Source: Lachnospiraceae bacterium (GTDB lineage: Bacteria; Bacillota; Clostridia; Lachnospirales; Lachnospiraceae). From it: a DNA stretch of 64,000 nucleotides. Below the pieces are notes generated by a model. It was not told the DNA's origin. It searched no databases and saw nothing but the letters and a program-made list of their open reading frames with translations. Each line of letters begins with the position of its first letter. Position 1 is the first letter of the stretch. Below, piece by piece: positions 35,768 to 43,417 of the stretch. The stretch covers positions 17,497 through 81,496 of the forward strand of contig JAPFDH010000077.1 of NCBI GenBank assembly GCA_026169045.1, in the 5' to 3' direction. The translations under genes were made by a program, and so were the position numbers.

Positions 35768-35803
35768 GGGATGTCCCAATGGTGTTTCCATTTACGACAT
35801 CCC
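35768..35803 (-). terminator. Hairpin between pnp and argS, possible terminator
   Basis: Minus-strand GGGATGTC (35803-35796) pairs with GACATCCC (35775-35768), with a smaller ATGG/CCAT pairing inside. No U-run follows, so termination is uncertain. Confidence 0.4.
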
Positions 35804-35853
35804 CTGAAGCAGATCTCTGCTTTTAATACCTGATAACACTATCGTCATCATTA

Positions 35854-35954
35854 TTTTTATTTGCGCACAGACGACGAGTTATATGCGTATGAAAGCATTC
35901 GCATATGGCGACTGTTCACGAACGCAAGAAACTCGCAAAACGAATTTCTCATCG
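35854..35954 (-). repeat. Double-hairpin intergenic repeat, copy B
   Basis: Minus-strand copy of 101 bp starting CGATGAGAAATTCG two bases after the pnp stop codon and ending GCGCAAATAAAAA. It lines up with copies A and C along its length. In this copy the second hairpin uses ATATGCGAATG and CATACGCATAT arms, so the pairing is kept although bases differ. Confidence 0.8.
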
Positions 35955-35956
35955 TA

Positions 35957-38044
35957 TTACTGAACATCTTTCATACTAAAACTGAAACGTCCCATCTTAT
36001 CTTTACCCAGGCAGACAACTTTAACCACATCTCCTAAGCTTAATACATCTTCTACTTTTTCAACACGTTCTTTGGAAATTTTCGAAATGTGTACCATGCC
36101 TTCTTTTCCAGGTGCAAACTCTAAAAATGCGCCAAATTCTTTGATGCTTATAACTGTACCTGTTAACATTTGTCCGGCTTCAAAATCTGTTACAATCACG
36201 CGAATAAGCTCGCATGCCTTTTCAATCATTTCCTTGTCAGTGCCGCATACAGAAACCGCGCCATCATCACTGATATCGATCTTAACGCCGGTTTCTTCAA
36301 TGATCTTATTAATTACTTTTCCCTGTTTTCCGACTACATCGCCAATTTTTGCAGGATCAATCTGAATCTGCTCAATTTTAGGAGCATATTTTCCTACTTC
36401 TTTTCTTGGCTCGGAAATTACCGGCTGCATGACTTCATCCAGAATATAGAGGCGTGCCTCTCTTGTGCGAGCTATGGCTTCTTCTATGATTGGTCTTGTC
36501 AAACCATGGATTTTAATATCCATCTGAATGGCTGTGATACCTTTGTGTGTACCAGCCACCTTGAAGTCCATATCGCCAAAGAAGTCTTCCAAGCCCTGAA
36601 TATCTGTTAATACAATGTAATCATCATCCGTATCACCGGTCACCAGACCACAGGAAATTCCGGCTACTGCTGTTTTAATAGGTACACCGGCAGCCATCAA
36701 AGACATGGTAGAAGCACAGATTGATGCCTGGGAAGTAGAACCGTTGGATTCAAAAGTTTCGGATACTGTTCGAATAGCATATGGGAATTCTTCTTCACTT
36801 GGCAATACTGGTACAAGCGCACGTTCTGCCAACGCACCATGACCGATTTCTCTTCTTCCCGGTCCTCTTGATGGTTTTGTTTCTCCTACAGAATAGGAAG
36901 GGAAATTATAATGATGCATATATCTCTTGGCTGTTTCATTTTCATCCAAACCATCCAATTTTTGTGCTTCAGACAATGGTGCCAAAGTAGTAACCGTACA
37001 AATCTGCGTCTGACCTCTTGTAAACATCGCAGAACCATGAACTCTTGGAATCAAATCAACTTCAGCAGCAAGAGGACGAATCTGTGTAATTGCACGACCG
37101 TCCGGACGTTTATGATCTTTCAGAATCATTTTTCTTACGGTCTTCTTTTGGAATTTATACAGAGCTTCACCCAAAAGATCTACCCATTCCGGATGTGTCT
37201 CCTCATAACGAGCAGCCAATTCTTCTTTTAACACACGGATATTTTCTTCTCTTGTCTGCTTATCATCGGTAAAAACAGCCTCTTCCATTCGCTCCGGTGT
37301 TACATAGGAAACCATATCTTCAAACAGATCTTCCGGTACATCACAGCTCTTATAAGCATGTTTTGGTTTTCCGCATTCTGCTACAATCTTGTCAATAAAC
37401 TGAATTATTTGTTGATTCACTTCATGAGCAGCAAAAATAGCTTCAATCATTTTGTCTTCCGGTACTTCGTTGGCACCAGCTTCAATCATAATTACTTTGT
37501 CTCTTGTAGATGCCACAGTCAATGCCATATCCGAAACTTTTCTCTGTTCTGCTGTAGGATTAAAAACAAATTCGCCGTTAATCAGACCTACCTGTGTGGA
37601 AGCTGTAGGACCATCGAACGGAATATCAGAAATAGCAACAGCAATCGCGGAACCAAGCATAGCTGTAATTTCCGGTGCACATGCCGGATCAACGGACATT
37701 ACCATATTGTTTAATGTCACATCATTTCTATAATCCTTTGGAAAAAGAGGTCTCATCGGACGGTCAATAACACGGGATGTTAAAATAGCATTTTCCGACG
37801 CTTTACCTTCTCTCTTATTAAATCCACCGGGAATTTTACCAACTGCATACATTTTTTCTTCATATTCTACACTGAGAGGGAAAAAATCAATTCCTTCTCT
37901 TGGTTCTTCGGATGCAGTTGCTGTAGATAACACAACTGTATCACCATAATGCATAAATGCAGCTCCGTTTGCTTGAGCCGCTACACGGCCGACATCAACT
38001 CTCAGTGTTCTGCCTGCCAGTTCCATGGAATAACTCTTATACAT
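35957..38044 (-). CDS. pnp: Polyribonucleotide nucleotidyltransferase (PNPase)
   Basis: Phosphorolytic 3'-5' exoribonuclease of RNA decay. The 695-residue protein has two RNase PH domains (about 10-140 and 310-540, the second with FETFESNGSTSQAS-type and GDMDFKVAGTHKG motifs), a KH domain near 555-610 (IGDVVGKQGKVINKI) and an S1 domain at the end (GTVISIKEFGAFLEF). Start ATG follows AAAGGAGAAAAG. It lies downstream of rpsO, the same order as in many bacteria, and has a long hairpin in its leader that resembles an RNase III processing site. Confidence 0.96.
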   Translation of the reverse strand: MYKSYSMELAGRTLRVDVGRVAAQANGAAFMHYGDTVVLSTATASEEPREGIDFFPLSVEYEEKMYAVGKIPGGFNKREGKASENAILTSRVIDRPMRPLFPKDYRNDVTLNNMVMSVDPACAPEITAMLGSAIAVAISDIPFDGPTASTQVGLINGEFVFNPTAEQRKVSDMALTVASTRDKVIMIEAGANEVPEDKMIEAIFAAHEVNQQIIQFIDKIVAECGKPKHAYKSCDVPEDLFEDMVSYVTPERMEEAVFTDDKQTREENIRVLKEELAARYEETHPEWVDLLGEALYKFQKKTVRKMILKDHKRPDGRAITQIRPLAAEVDLIPRVHGSAMFTRGQTQICTVTTLAPLSEAQKLDGLDENETAKRYMHHYNFPSYSVGETKPSRGPGRREIGHGALAERALVPVLPSEEEFPYAIRTVSETFESNGSTSQASICASTMSLMAAGVPIKTAVAGISCGLVTGDTDDDYIVLTDIQGLEDFFGDMDFKVAGTHKGITAIQMDIKIHGLTRPIIEEAIARTREARLYILDEVMQPVISEPRKEVGKYAPKIEQIQIDPAKIGDVVGKQGKVINKIIEETGVKIDISDDGAVSVCGTDKEMIEKACELIRVIVTDFEAGQMLTGTVISIKEFGAFLEFAPGKEGMVHISKISKERVEKVEDVLSLGDVVKVVCLGKDKMGRFSFSMKDVQ

Positions 38045-38114
38045 AGTTTCTTTTCTCCTTTAAAAATAAAAACATTTTTGACTAGGATGCAGTGAAACAT
38101 ATCCGGCAGAAACT

Positions 38115-38168
38115 CCGAAACTACTGAAATAAACACAAGTATTCTTATATCCATTTCAGCGGTCTCGG
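38115..38168 (-). ncRNA. Long hairpin in the rpsO-pnp intergenic leader, possible RNase III site
   Basis: Minus-strand arms CCGAGACCGCTGAAAT (38168-38153) and ATTTCAGTAGTTTCGG (38130-38115) pair over 16 bp with one mismatch and two G-U pairs, around a 22 nt loop. A long stem of this kind ahead of pnp is, in other bacteria, cut by RNase III during PNPase autoregulation; the function here is inferred. Confidence 0.5.
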
Positions 38169-38191
38169 TAAACGTTTCCACGAATATCTGC

Positions 38192-38226
38192 AAAAGTAGG
38201 GTGGATTGCTCCACCCTACCACTTTT
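38192..38226 (-). terminator. Terminator after rpsO
   Basis: Minus-strand stem GTAGGGTGGA (38219-38210) with TCCACCCTAC (38205-38196) and a GCAA loop, flanked by AAAAGTG and TTTTGC. It lies 16 bp after the rpsO stop. The short U-run suggests partial readthrough into pnp. Confidence 0.75.
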
Positions 38227-38234
38227 CCCATTTC

Positions 38235-38501
38235 TTACTTTCTGATGCCTAATTTTTCGATTAAAGCACGGTATCCTTCGATATCCTTTCTCTTTAAATA
38301 ATCAAGCATACCTCTTCTCTGACCTACCATCATCAGAAGACCTCTTCTGGAATGATGATCCTTTGGGTTCTCCTTTAAATGCTCTGTCAGCTCTGTGATT
38401 CTTTCTGTCAGGATAGCGATCTGTACTTCCGGAGATCCTGTATCCTGAGGATTTCTACCATATGCTGCGATAATTTCTGCTTTCTTTTCCTTTGAAATCA
38501 T
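38235..38501 (-). CDS. rpsO: 30S ribosomal protein S15
   Basis: Small-subunit protein binding the central domain of 16S rRNA. The 88-residue length is standard. The start at 38501 ([11 protein letters not shown]) has TAAGGAGG upstream; the in-frame upstream codon at 38537 is not supported. Motifs of S15 are clear: [15 protein letters not shown] (residues about 21-35), [17 protein letters not shown], and [12 protein letters not shown]. It is followed by a terminator and then pnp. Confidence 0.97.
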   Translation of the reverse strand: MISKEKKAEIIAAYGRNPQDTGSPEVQIAILTERITELTEHLKENPKDHHSRRGLLMMVGQRRGMLDYLKRKDIEGYRALIEKLGIRK

Positions 38502-38596
38502 TTTGATTTCCTCCTTAAAATAATATATTCTCACCAAATGCTAAGCAGAGGTTTGGAGTTGTCCACTTGCCGAGCATTGGCGCTTAACCACAAATG
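38502..38596 (-). promoter_or_regulatory. Structured leader of rpsO, candidate S15 autoregulatory RNA
   Basis: The minus-strand leader contains an outer stem CCAATGCT with AGCATTTGG (one bulge) and a GGTTAAGCGCC segment, within about 95 nt between promoter and start codon. S15 represses its own mRNA through leader structures in many bacteria, with structures that differ between phyla. No exact match to a known class can be claimed by reading. Confidence 0.45.
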
Positions 38597-38598
38597 GA

Positions 38599-38627
38599 AT
38601 CATATCATAGATCCAGGTATTTGTAAA
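38599..38627 (-). promoter_or_regulatory. Sigma-A promoter of rpsO
   Basis: Minus-strand TTTACA (38627-38622) and TATGAT (38604-38599) with a 17 bp spacer. A second, overlapping TATGAT lies 5 bp upstream. Confidence 0.65.
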
Positions 38628-38687
38628 GTAAAAAGAAAGATTATTTTTAGCAGTTTTCTGAAACAGACTGCCTGTTGAAATCCTCTT

Positions 38688-39569
38688 TTAATTCGAAGGA
38701 CGGATGTGTTTTGCCCAACCAATTGTTTCTCCCATTTTTATTTTGGTTTCATAACCGTCTAAAGTATTTTCTAATAGCTGGGGATCCAGTTTCACCCGAT
38801 CTTTCTGAATGAAAAGTATAATGGTTGAACCACCAAATTCAAATCGTCCCTTTTCTTCCCCTTTTTTTATATCACATTCACCGCGATAATTATGAATTTT
38901 TCCTACCATAAGAGCACCTACTTCTACCTGCACTACCGGGCCAAAATGTTCCGTGTATAATGTCGTATAAACACGGCTGTTTTCTTTAAATACAGGAACA
39001 AAATCATTGGCGATTGGGTTCACGGTATGAAATCTGCCGGGGATTGCGTGATCCTTACTCTTATGTCCATCATCAACATAACAATATCTGTGGTAATCAT
39101 CAACGGTCAGTCGAAACACCAGACATATACCACCTTTATATTTGGCAGCCAATTTGGGATTTCTTAAAAGCGTTCTTACCGAATACCAGGTATGTTTTAC
39201 CTTAAAATTTGTATGCTGACTGATCGGATAGGCACTCACTTTTCCATCACAAGGACTGATAAAAGCATTGGGATCTTTACAAAAAGGTCTTTTTTCCGGT
39301 TTAATCTGGCGGGTAAAAAAATCATTGTAGCTTCGATAAGTGGTTTTTTTATAGTCTTCCAACACAATATGGTTCATTTTCACAAAGGGATGTATGGCCA
39401 GCCTGGAAAGAGAGGTACTCAGCAATTTTCCACCGATTATCGAAACCGTACGGCACGTCAATGGTTTTAGCAAGATTCTTCCCCACTGTGTTGTATACAG
39501 CTTTTCCAGAAACTGATCCTGTCTGTTAATTTCTTCATATCGCTTCCCGTTTCTTTCTGCATATTTCAT
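38688..39569 (-). CDS. psd: Phosphatidylserine decarboxylase
   Basis: Pyruvoyl enzyme converting phosphatidylserine to phosphatidylethanolamine at the membrane. In the 293-residue proenzyme the self-cleavage motif is FEFGGSTIILF (GGST in place of the common LGST, near residues 243-253); the serine would become the pyruvoyl group. Other family features are SPCDGKVSAYPI (near 104) and RLTVDDYHRYCYVDDG (near 153). It lies 36 bp after pssA, whose product supplies its substrate. A weak hairpin follows the stop codon. Confidence 0.94.
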   Translation of the reverse strand: MKYAERNGKRYEEINRQDQFLEKLYTTQWGRILLKPLTCRTVSIIGGKLLSTSLSRLAIHPFVKMNHIVLEDYKKTTYRSYNDFFTRQIKPEKRPFCKDPNAFISPCDGKVSAYPISQHTNFKVKHTWYSVRTLLRNPKLAAKYKGGICLVFRLTVDDYHRYCYVDDGHKSKDHAIPGRFHTVNPIANDFVPVFKENSRVYTTLYTEHFGPVVQVEVGALMVGKIHNYRGECDIKKGEEKGRFEFGGSTIILFIQKDRVKLDPQLLENTLDGYETKIKMGETIGWAKHIRPSN

Positions 39570-39605
39570 TACGATCCCCTCTTTCTATGCTTCCATAATA
39601 CAATT

Positions 39606-40229
39606 TTATCTTAACATCATTTTTAAAATCAAAAGCGCACCTAAAATTACAAACACAATAATTGCTTTATTTCCCGGCTTAATCACTTTAATATTTGAGA
39701 TAAATAAAATTCCAACTAAAATAATCGCTGCCAGATATGTAAGACGAAATTCATCATAATCCAAAAGCCCGCCCCGCAGAAGGAATATTAAAGGGAATAT
39801 GGCAGCTGCTGAAGTCACGGGTAATCCCTGATAATATTTTCTGACTTCATTTGTCTGTTTTTGTCTTGTCTCTTCGGTTACATTAAAGTATGCCAGACGG
39901 ATCACTGCGGCCAGAACATAAAACACCAAACATAACCGCTCAATATTTCCCTTTACGCCAAGAGAATAACCGATCACTGCCGGAAACACTCCAAAACATA
40001 CCAGATCACATAAGGAATCAATTTGAATTCCAAAACGTTTTTCTTCATCTGTTCTGTCTTTTTTACTTCTGGCTATTTTCCCGTCAAACATATCACATGC
40101 ACCGCTTAGTACTAGAAATAAGACAGCCAATTTATAATTCTGGCTCAGTGCCTGCATCATACCAAAAACAGAACAAGCCAAGCCCACATATGTTAATATA
40201 ACTGTATAATTATAATACCCTAACATCAC
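39606..40229 (-). CDS. pssA: CDP-diacylglycerol--serine O-phosphatidyltransferase
   Basis: Integral membrane CDP-alcohol phosphatidyltransferase making phosphatidylserine. The 207-residue protein has about six membrane segments and the family signature DGxxAR...GxxxDxxxD, seen as DMFDGKIARSKKD followed by FGIQIDSLCDLV (residues about 46-77). The serine specificity is inferred from the adjacent psd gene. It begins 13 bp after the upstream flippase-like gene. Confidence 0.92.
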   Translation of the reverse strand: MMLGYYNYTVILTYVGLACSVFGMMQALSQNYKLAVLFLVLSGACDMFDGKIARSKKDRTDEEKRFGIQIDSLCDLVCFGVFPAVIGYSLGVKGNIERLCLVFYVLAAVIRLAYFNVTEETRQKQTNEVRKYYQGLPVTSAAAIFPLIFLLRGGLLDYDEFRLTYLAAIILVGILFISNIKVIKPGNKAIIVFVILGALLILKMMLR

Positions 40230-40242
40230 TTTTCCTCCTAAG

Positions 40243-41295
40243 TCAGTGTTTCATCATACATTCCCTTTTTCTATCCAGCTTCAAAACATGAAGATGGGCA
40301 AAAATTGTAATCACAGCACTGATGATTAGCAATCCATAGTAACTGATTCCCCGGCTGAGAAGCATACCGGAAAGTACAAAAGAAGAACCAAAAATTGGTT
40401 TGAATATAATGGTAAACAAGCTCTCACTGGCACCGATTCCCCCAGGAAGCGGCAGCATATCCACCCCGATGGATATCGCTCCCTGCAAAAGTATCATATG
40501 ATAAGGGGAGTAACCATATAGCCCAAAAGCACGATACACCAGATAGGTTACAAAAAATAAACATACCCTTTGAAAAACAGAAATTAAAAATACATGAAAA
40601 ATCACTATTTTATGGGTACGAAAATATTTTGCAGCACCGTGATATTGTTCCATGGAATCCAACAGATGTTTTTCCCTGTTTTCTTTCGGCTTTAAAAGAT
40701 GCAGCTTTTGTAGTATACGCATTCCGAAAACAGCAATTTTTTTTGCCAAAGTCGGATCAAAAATAATAACCAGCATTGCCAGAACGCATGTCACATTTAA
40801 AGCCAATCCAAGATAGAAAAAAAACATAGTTTTTCCCAAATATTCAACAATTAAATCATGGTGAAACAATAAAATCACACCACCAATAAATACCAAGACA
40901 AACTTATATCCTACCGTTACAATCATTAAAATCAGTGTGGACACCGATAAATCCCATCCATCTTTTTTCATATAATAAAGCTGTGCCGGCTGTCCACCCG
41001 TAGCAGACGGTGTAATACAGCTAAAAAAGAAACCGATAAATGAGTATTTAATACAAGAGAAAAAATTACTTTTTCTCTTTAATGAACGCATCATATAATG
41101 TATAATTACCGACTCACAGCAAACAAACACAATTACAAGTATCAATCCCAATACAATATATACCGGATTTGTCTGTTGAATCGATTCTACAATGCTGCCC
41201 AAATCTTTATCTCGAAGTAACAGATAAAATGTTAAAATAACTAACAGCAGCAACACTCCTATATGAATTAAATTTTTCTTTTTACTCTGCAACAT
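40243..41295 (-). CDS. Lysylphosphatidylglycerol synthase TM-region / YbhN family membrane protein
   Basis: Polytopic membrane protein of 350 residues with about eight hydrophobic segments, of the UPF0104 (flippase-like) family, which includes the membrane part of MprF. The ATG at 41295 has GCGGGGGG just upstream; one at 41313 is also possible. Characteristic pieces are FSCITPSATGGQPAQLYYM (near residues 95-113) and DMLPLPGGIGASESLF (near 287-302). There is no aminoacyl-transferase domain, so a lipid transport or flipping role is more likely than lysyl transfer. It overlaps the PAP2 gene by 14 bp and precedes pssA. Confidence 0.85.
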   Translation of the reverse strand: MLQSKKKNLIHIGVLLLLVILTFYLLLRDKDLGSIVESIQQTNPVYIVLGLILVIVFVCCESVIIHYMMRSLKRKSNFFSCIKYSFIGFFFSCITPSATGGQPAQLYYMKKDGWDLSVSTLILMIVTVGYKFVLVFIGGVILLFHHDLIVEYLGKTMFFFYLGLALNVTCVLAMLVIIFDPTLAKKIAVFGMRILQKLHLLKPKENREKHLLDSMEQYHGAAKYFRTHKIVIFHVFLISVFQRVCLFFVTYLVYRAFGLYGYSPYHMILLQGAISIGVDMLPLPGGIGASESLFTIIFKPIFGSSFVLSGMLLSRGISYYGLLIISAVITIFAHLHVLKLDRKRECMMKH

Positions 41296-41998
41296 TATCC
41301 CCCCGCTTTCCATGGTCAGTTGCCAGCCACAGATTTATTTTTTCGTAAAATTTCTGAACATAGCGGTAGGCTTCTATTCTGTGACTAATCCGATATGTCA
41401 CTTCTGCCAAAAGTACGCCGCCGATAACATCTACCAGATAATGCTGTTTTGTAACCTGCGTGGAAACAAAAACTAAAATTGCAAAAACACAACTAAACCC
41501 TTTATACCATACAGGAATATCCGTTCTGTTTTTTATTCCGATGAAGCAAAACCAGCTGACCAGACAATGAATGGATGGAAATAAATTTGTCGGCTGATCA
41601 ATGGAATAAAGCCAACGAAGTATCTCGTCAGAAAGGGATGTACCTGTTATCTCCGGGCGCACGTTGGTAGTAGGTAAAAATACAAAAAAGAATAAACATA
41701 CCACTCTGGACGCCAAATCAGCCGTCAAAAATTGAAATAACTGTTTCTTTTCTCCTCGTGCGATTAAAATATAATTGACAGCCCAAAAAGGGAAAGAAAG
41801 GAAATAAATATAAACAAACCATGAAATAACCGGAACCATACGATCCAAATCAGTTGTGAAATCGTAATGGGGAAAATCAGCACAAAGCGCCATTGTTGTA
41901 CTATAGACCATGGTATTAAAGGCAAAAGAGCCAATCAACGGAATGATTGCATAAAGCGGAATAATTGGTTCAATATATTTCTTCAGAAAATCTTTCAT
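41282..41998 (-). CDS. PAP2 superfamily membrane protein
   Basis: Membrane protein of 238 residues with about six hydrophobic segments. PAP2 motifs are partly visible: NVRPEI (C1, near residue 114), LFPSIHCLVSW (C2, PSxH, near 138) and TKQHYLVDVIGG (C3, HxxxD, near 189). The arginine of the usual SRxxxxxH in C3 is a threonine (STQVTKQH). Such proteins are lipid phosphatases or phosphotransferases. First gene of the PAP2-YbhN-pssA-psd phospholipid cluster, with its own promoter. The substrate cannot be deduced. Confidence 0.85.
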   Translation of the reverse strand: MKDFLKKYIEPIIPLYAIIPLIGSFAFNTMVYSTTMALCADFPHYDFTTDLDRMVPVISWFVYIYFLSFPFWAVNYILIARGEKKQLFQFLTADLASRVVCLFFFVFLPTTNVRPEITGTSLSDEILRWLYSIDQPTNLFPSIHCLVSWFCFIGIKNRTDIPVWYKGFSCVFAILVFVSTQVTKQHYLVDVIGGVLLAEVTYRISHRIEAYRYVQKFYEKINLWLATDHGKRGDNVAE

Positions 41999-42038
41999 AC
42001 TTATGCCTCTTTAAAAATGTATTTTAACAGTCTATCAC

Positions 42039-42067
42039 ATTATACAATCCCTTTCGTTTTATGTAAA
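42039..42067 (-). promoter_or_regulatory. Sigma-A promoter of the phospholipid cluster
   Basis: Minus-strand TTTACA (42067-42062) and TATAAT (42044-42039) with a 17 bp spacer, about 40 bp upstream of the PAP2 gene start. This sits within the 313 bp gap 41999-42311, which also holds repeat copy C and the terminator of the fatty-acid operon. Confidence 0.7.
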
Positions 42068-42159
42068 TACAGATACACCTATTTCATAAATTTGTAACTA
42101 TTTTGTCATGAAACCAATCTTGAATTTTTCACGAAAATCTGATGTTTATGCTTTCACAA

Positions 42160-42260
42160 CGATGAGAAACACGCTTTGCGAGTTTCTCACGTTCGCGGGC
42201 AGTCGCCGTATGCGTATACAAGCATCCGCCCACGGCTCGTTGTCTGCGCGTAAATAAAAA
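42160..42260 (+). repeat. Double-hairpin intergenic repeat, copy C
   Basis: Plus-strand copy of 101 bp running from CGATGAGAAACACGC to GCGCGTAAATAAAAA. Hairpin 1 pairs GAGAAAC with GTTTCTC; hairpin 2 is built on GCAGTCGCCGTATGCG and its downstream partners. Unlike copies A and B it does not follow a stop codon of a gene on its own strand. Its TAAATAAAAA end abuts the terminator stem of the fatty-acid operon, as copy A abuts the degV/dut terminator. Confidence 0.8.
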
Positions 42261-42290
42261 GAGCAGTTTTACCTAACAGTAAAACTACTC
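42251..42290 (-). terminator. Terminator of the fatty-acid synthesis operon
   Basis: Minus-strand stem GAGTAGTTTTAC (42290-42279) with GTAAAACTGCTC (42272-42261), then TTTTTATTTA. It is about 20 bp after the stop codon of the last operon gene. Confidence 0.82.
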
Positions 42291-42311
42291 TTTTCCCCTT
42301 ACTTTTTATAT

Positions 42312-43382
42312 CTATTCTTCTTTAAAAAGCGACTGTATTACTTCTTTTACGGTTTCCATATGATCACACTTATATGCATTGGAACCACAGAACAACAGAG
42401 CCTCATCTACATTTCCCTTAACCGCATTTACCAGAGCATCTGTAATACAATATGGAATTTTGGAACGATCACATTTTTCTATACACAAGTGGCACCGCCC
42501 CAATTCAGGTGGATTTCCGTTCATACAGCGTTCCATAAATTTATTTTTTATGGCCCGTCCCGGCATACCGACGGGACTTTTAACAATTACAATATCTTCT
42601 TTTTTCGCATTCAGATAAGCCTGTTTATAGGCATCTGCAGCATCACATTCTTTGGTTGTTACAAAGCGGGTAGCCATTTGCACCCCATCGGCATGCAGAT
42701 CTTCCAAACAATGACGCACATCTTCTCTGTCAAAGATTCCTCCTGCTACTATGACAGGAATTTCCCTTTCATATTTTGCTGCAAACTGTTGGACTATTTT
42801 CTGAATATTTTTGATTTCTTCATCATAACTGTCTTTGGTATATTGTCCAATCTCATCTACAGAAAAGCCCAGATGTCCGCCGGCGAGAGGTCCTTCAATC
42901 ACCACCAAATCTGGCATACGCTCATACTTTCTGTCCCACATTTTACAGATAATCATCGCTGCCTTTGCTGATGAAACAATTGGTGCGATACAGATAGGAA
43001 ATTCCTTTACATATTCGGGGAGAGATATGGGAAGTCCGGCTCCCGATATAATCAAATCTGCTCCTGCCTCACATGCTGCTTTTACATAACGCTCATAAAA
43101 CCGTGTCGCCACCATGATATTGACACCAATAACCCCTTGTGGTCCCGCAATTTCACGAGCTTTTTTTATTTCTGTCCCAATGGCACGCAAATTTGCCTCC
43201 ACTGGATTTTGATCATAATCCTCTTCCCTGTAACCGATTTGAGCAGTGGAAATAATTCCTACTCCTCCCTCTTTTGCCACATGACCCGCCAAAGAAGAAA
43301 GGCTGACTCCCACGCCCATTCCACCCTGAATCAATGGAAAACGTACGGTATGTGTTCCAATTCTTAATGGTTTCATGTTCAC
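42312..43382 (-). CDS. FMN-dependent enoyl-ACP reductase (FabK-like) / nitronate monooxygenase family
   Basis: TIM-barrel flavoprotein of 356 residues with FPLIQGGMGVGVSLSSLA at the N-terminus, IISGAGLP (near 113-120), IEGPLAGGHLGF (near 166-177) with the family histidine, and VIVAGGIFD phosphate-binding loop (near 214-222). FabK and nitronate monooxygenases share all of these. Position at the end of the fab operon, and absence of any other enoyl-ACP reductase in it, favour the FabK role. A C-terminal cysteine-rich extension (RCHLCIEKC, then LFCGSNAYKC) is longer than classical FabK of about 310 residues and could bind a metal or cluster. Confidence 0.7.
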   Translation of the reverse strand: MNMKPLRIGTHTVRFPLIQGGMGVGVSLSSLAGHVAKEGGVGIISTAQIGYREEDYDQNPVEANLRAIGTEIKKAREIAGPQGVIGVNIMVATRFYERYVKAACEAGADLIISGAGLPISLPEYVKEFPICIAPIVSSAKAAMIICKMWDRKYERMPDLVVIEGPLAGGHLGFSVDEIGQYTKDSYDEEIKNIQKIVQQFAAKYEREIPVIVAGGIFDREDVRHCLEDLHADGVQMATRFVTTKECDAADAYKQAYLNAKKEDIVIVKSPVGMPGRAIKNKFMERCMNGNPPELGRCHLCIEKCDRSKIPYCITDALVNAVKGNVDEALLFCGSNAYKCDHMETVKEVIQSLFKEE

Positions 43383-43417
43383 TTAAAGACACTCCAATCT
43401 CTTTATTTTATTTTGCG

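Noticed and set aside
35703..35860. T-box riboswitch ahead of argS
   Set aside because: No specifier-loop layout and no conserved T-box sequence could be found in the short region between repeat B and argS.
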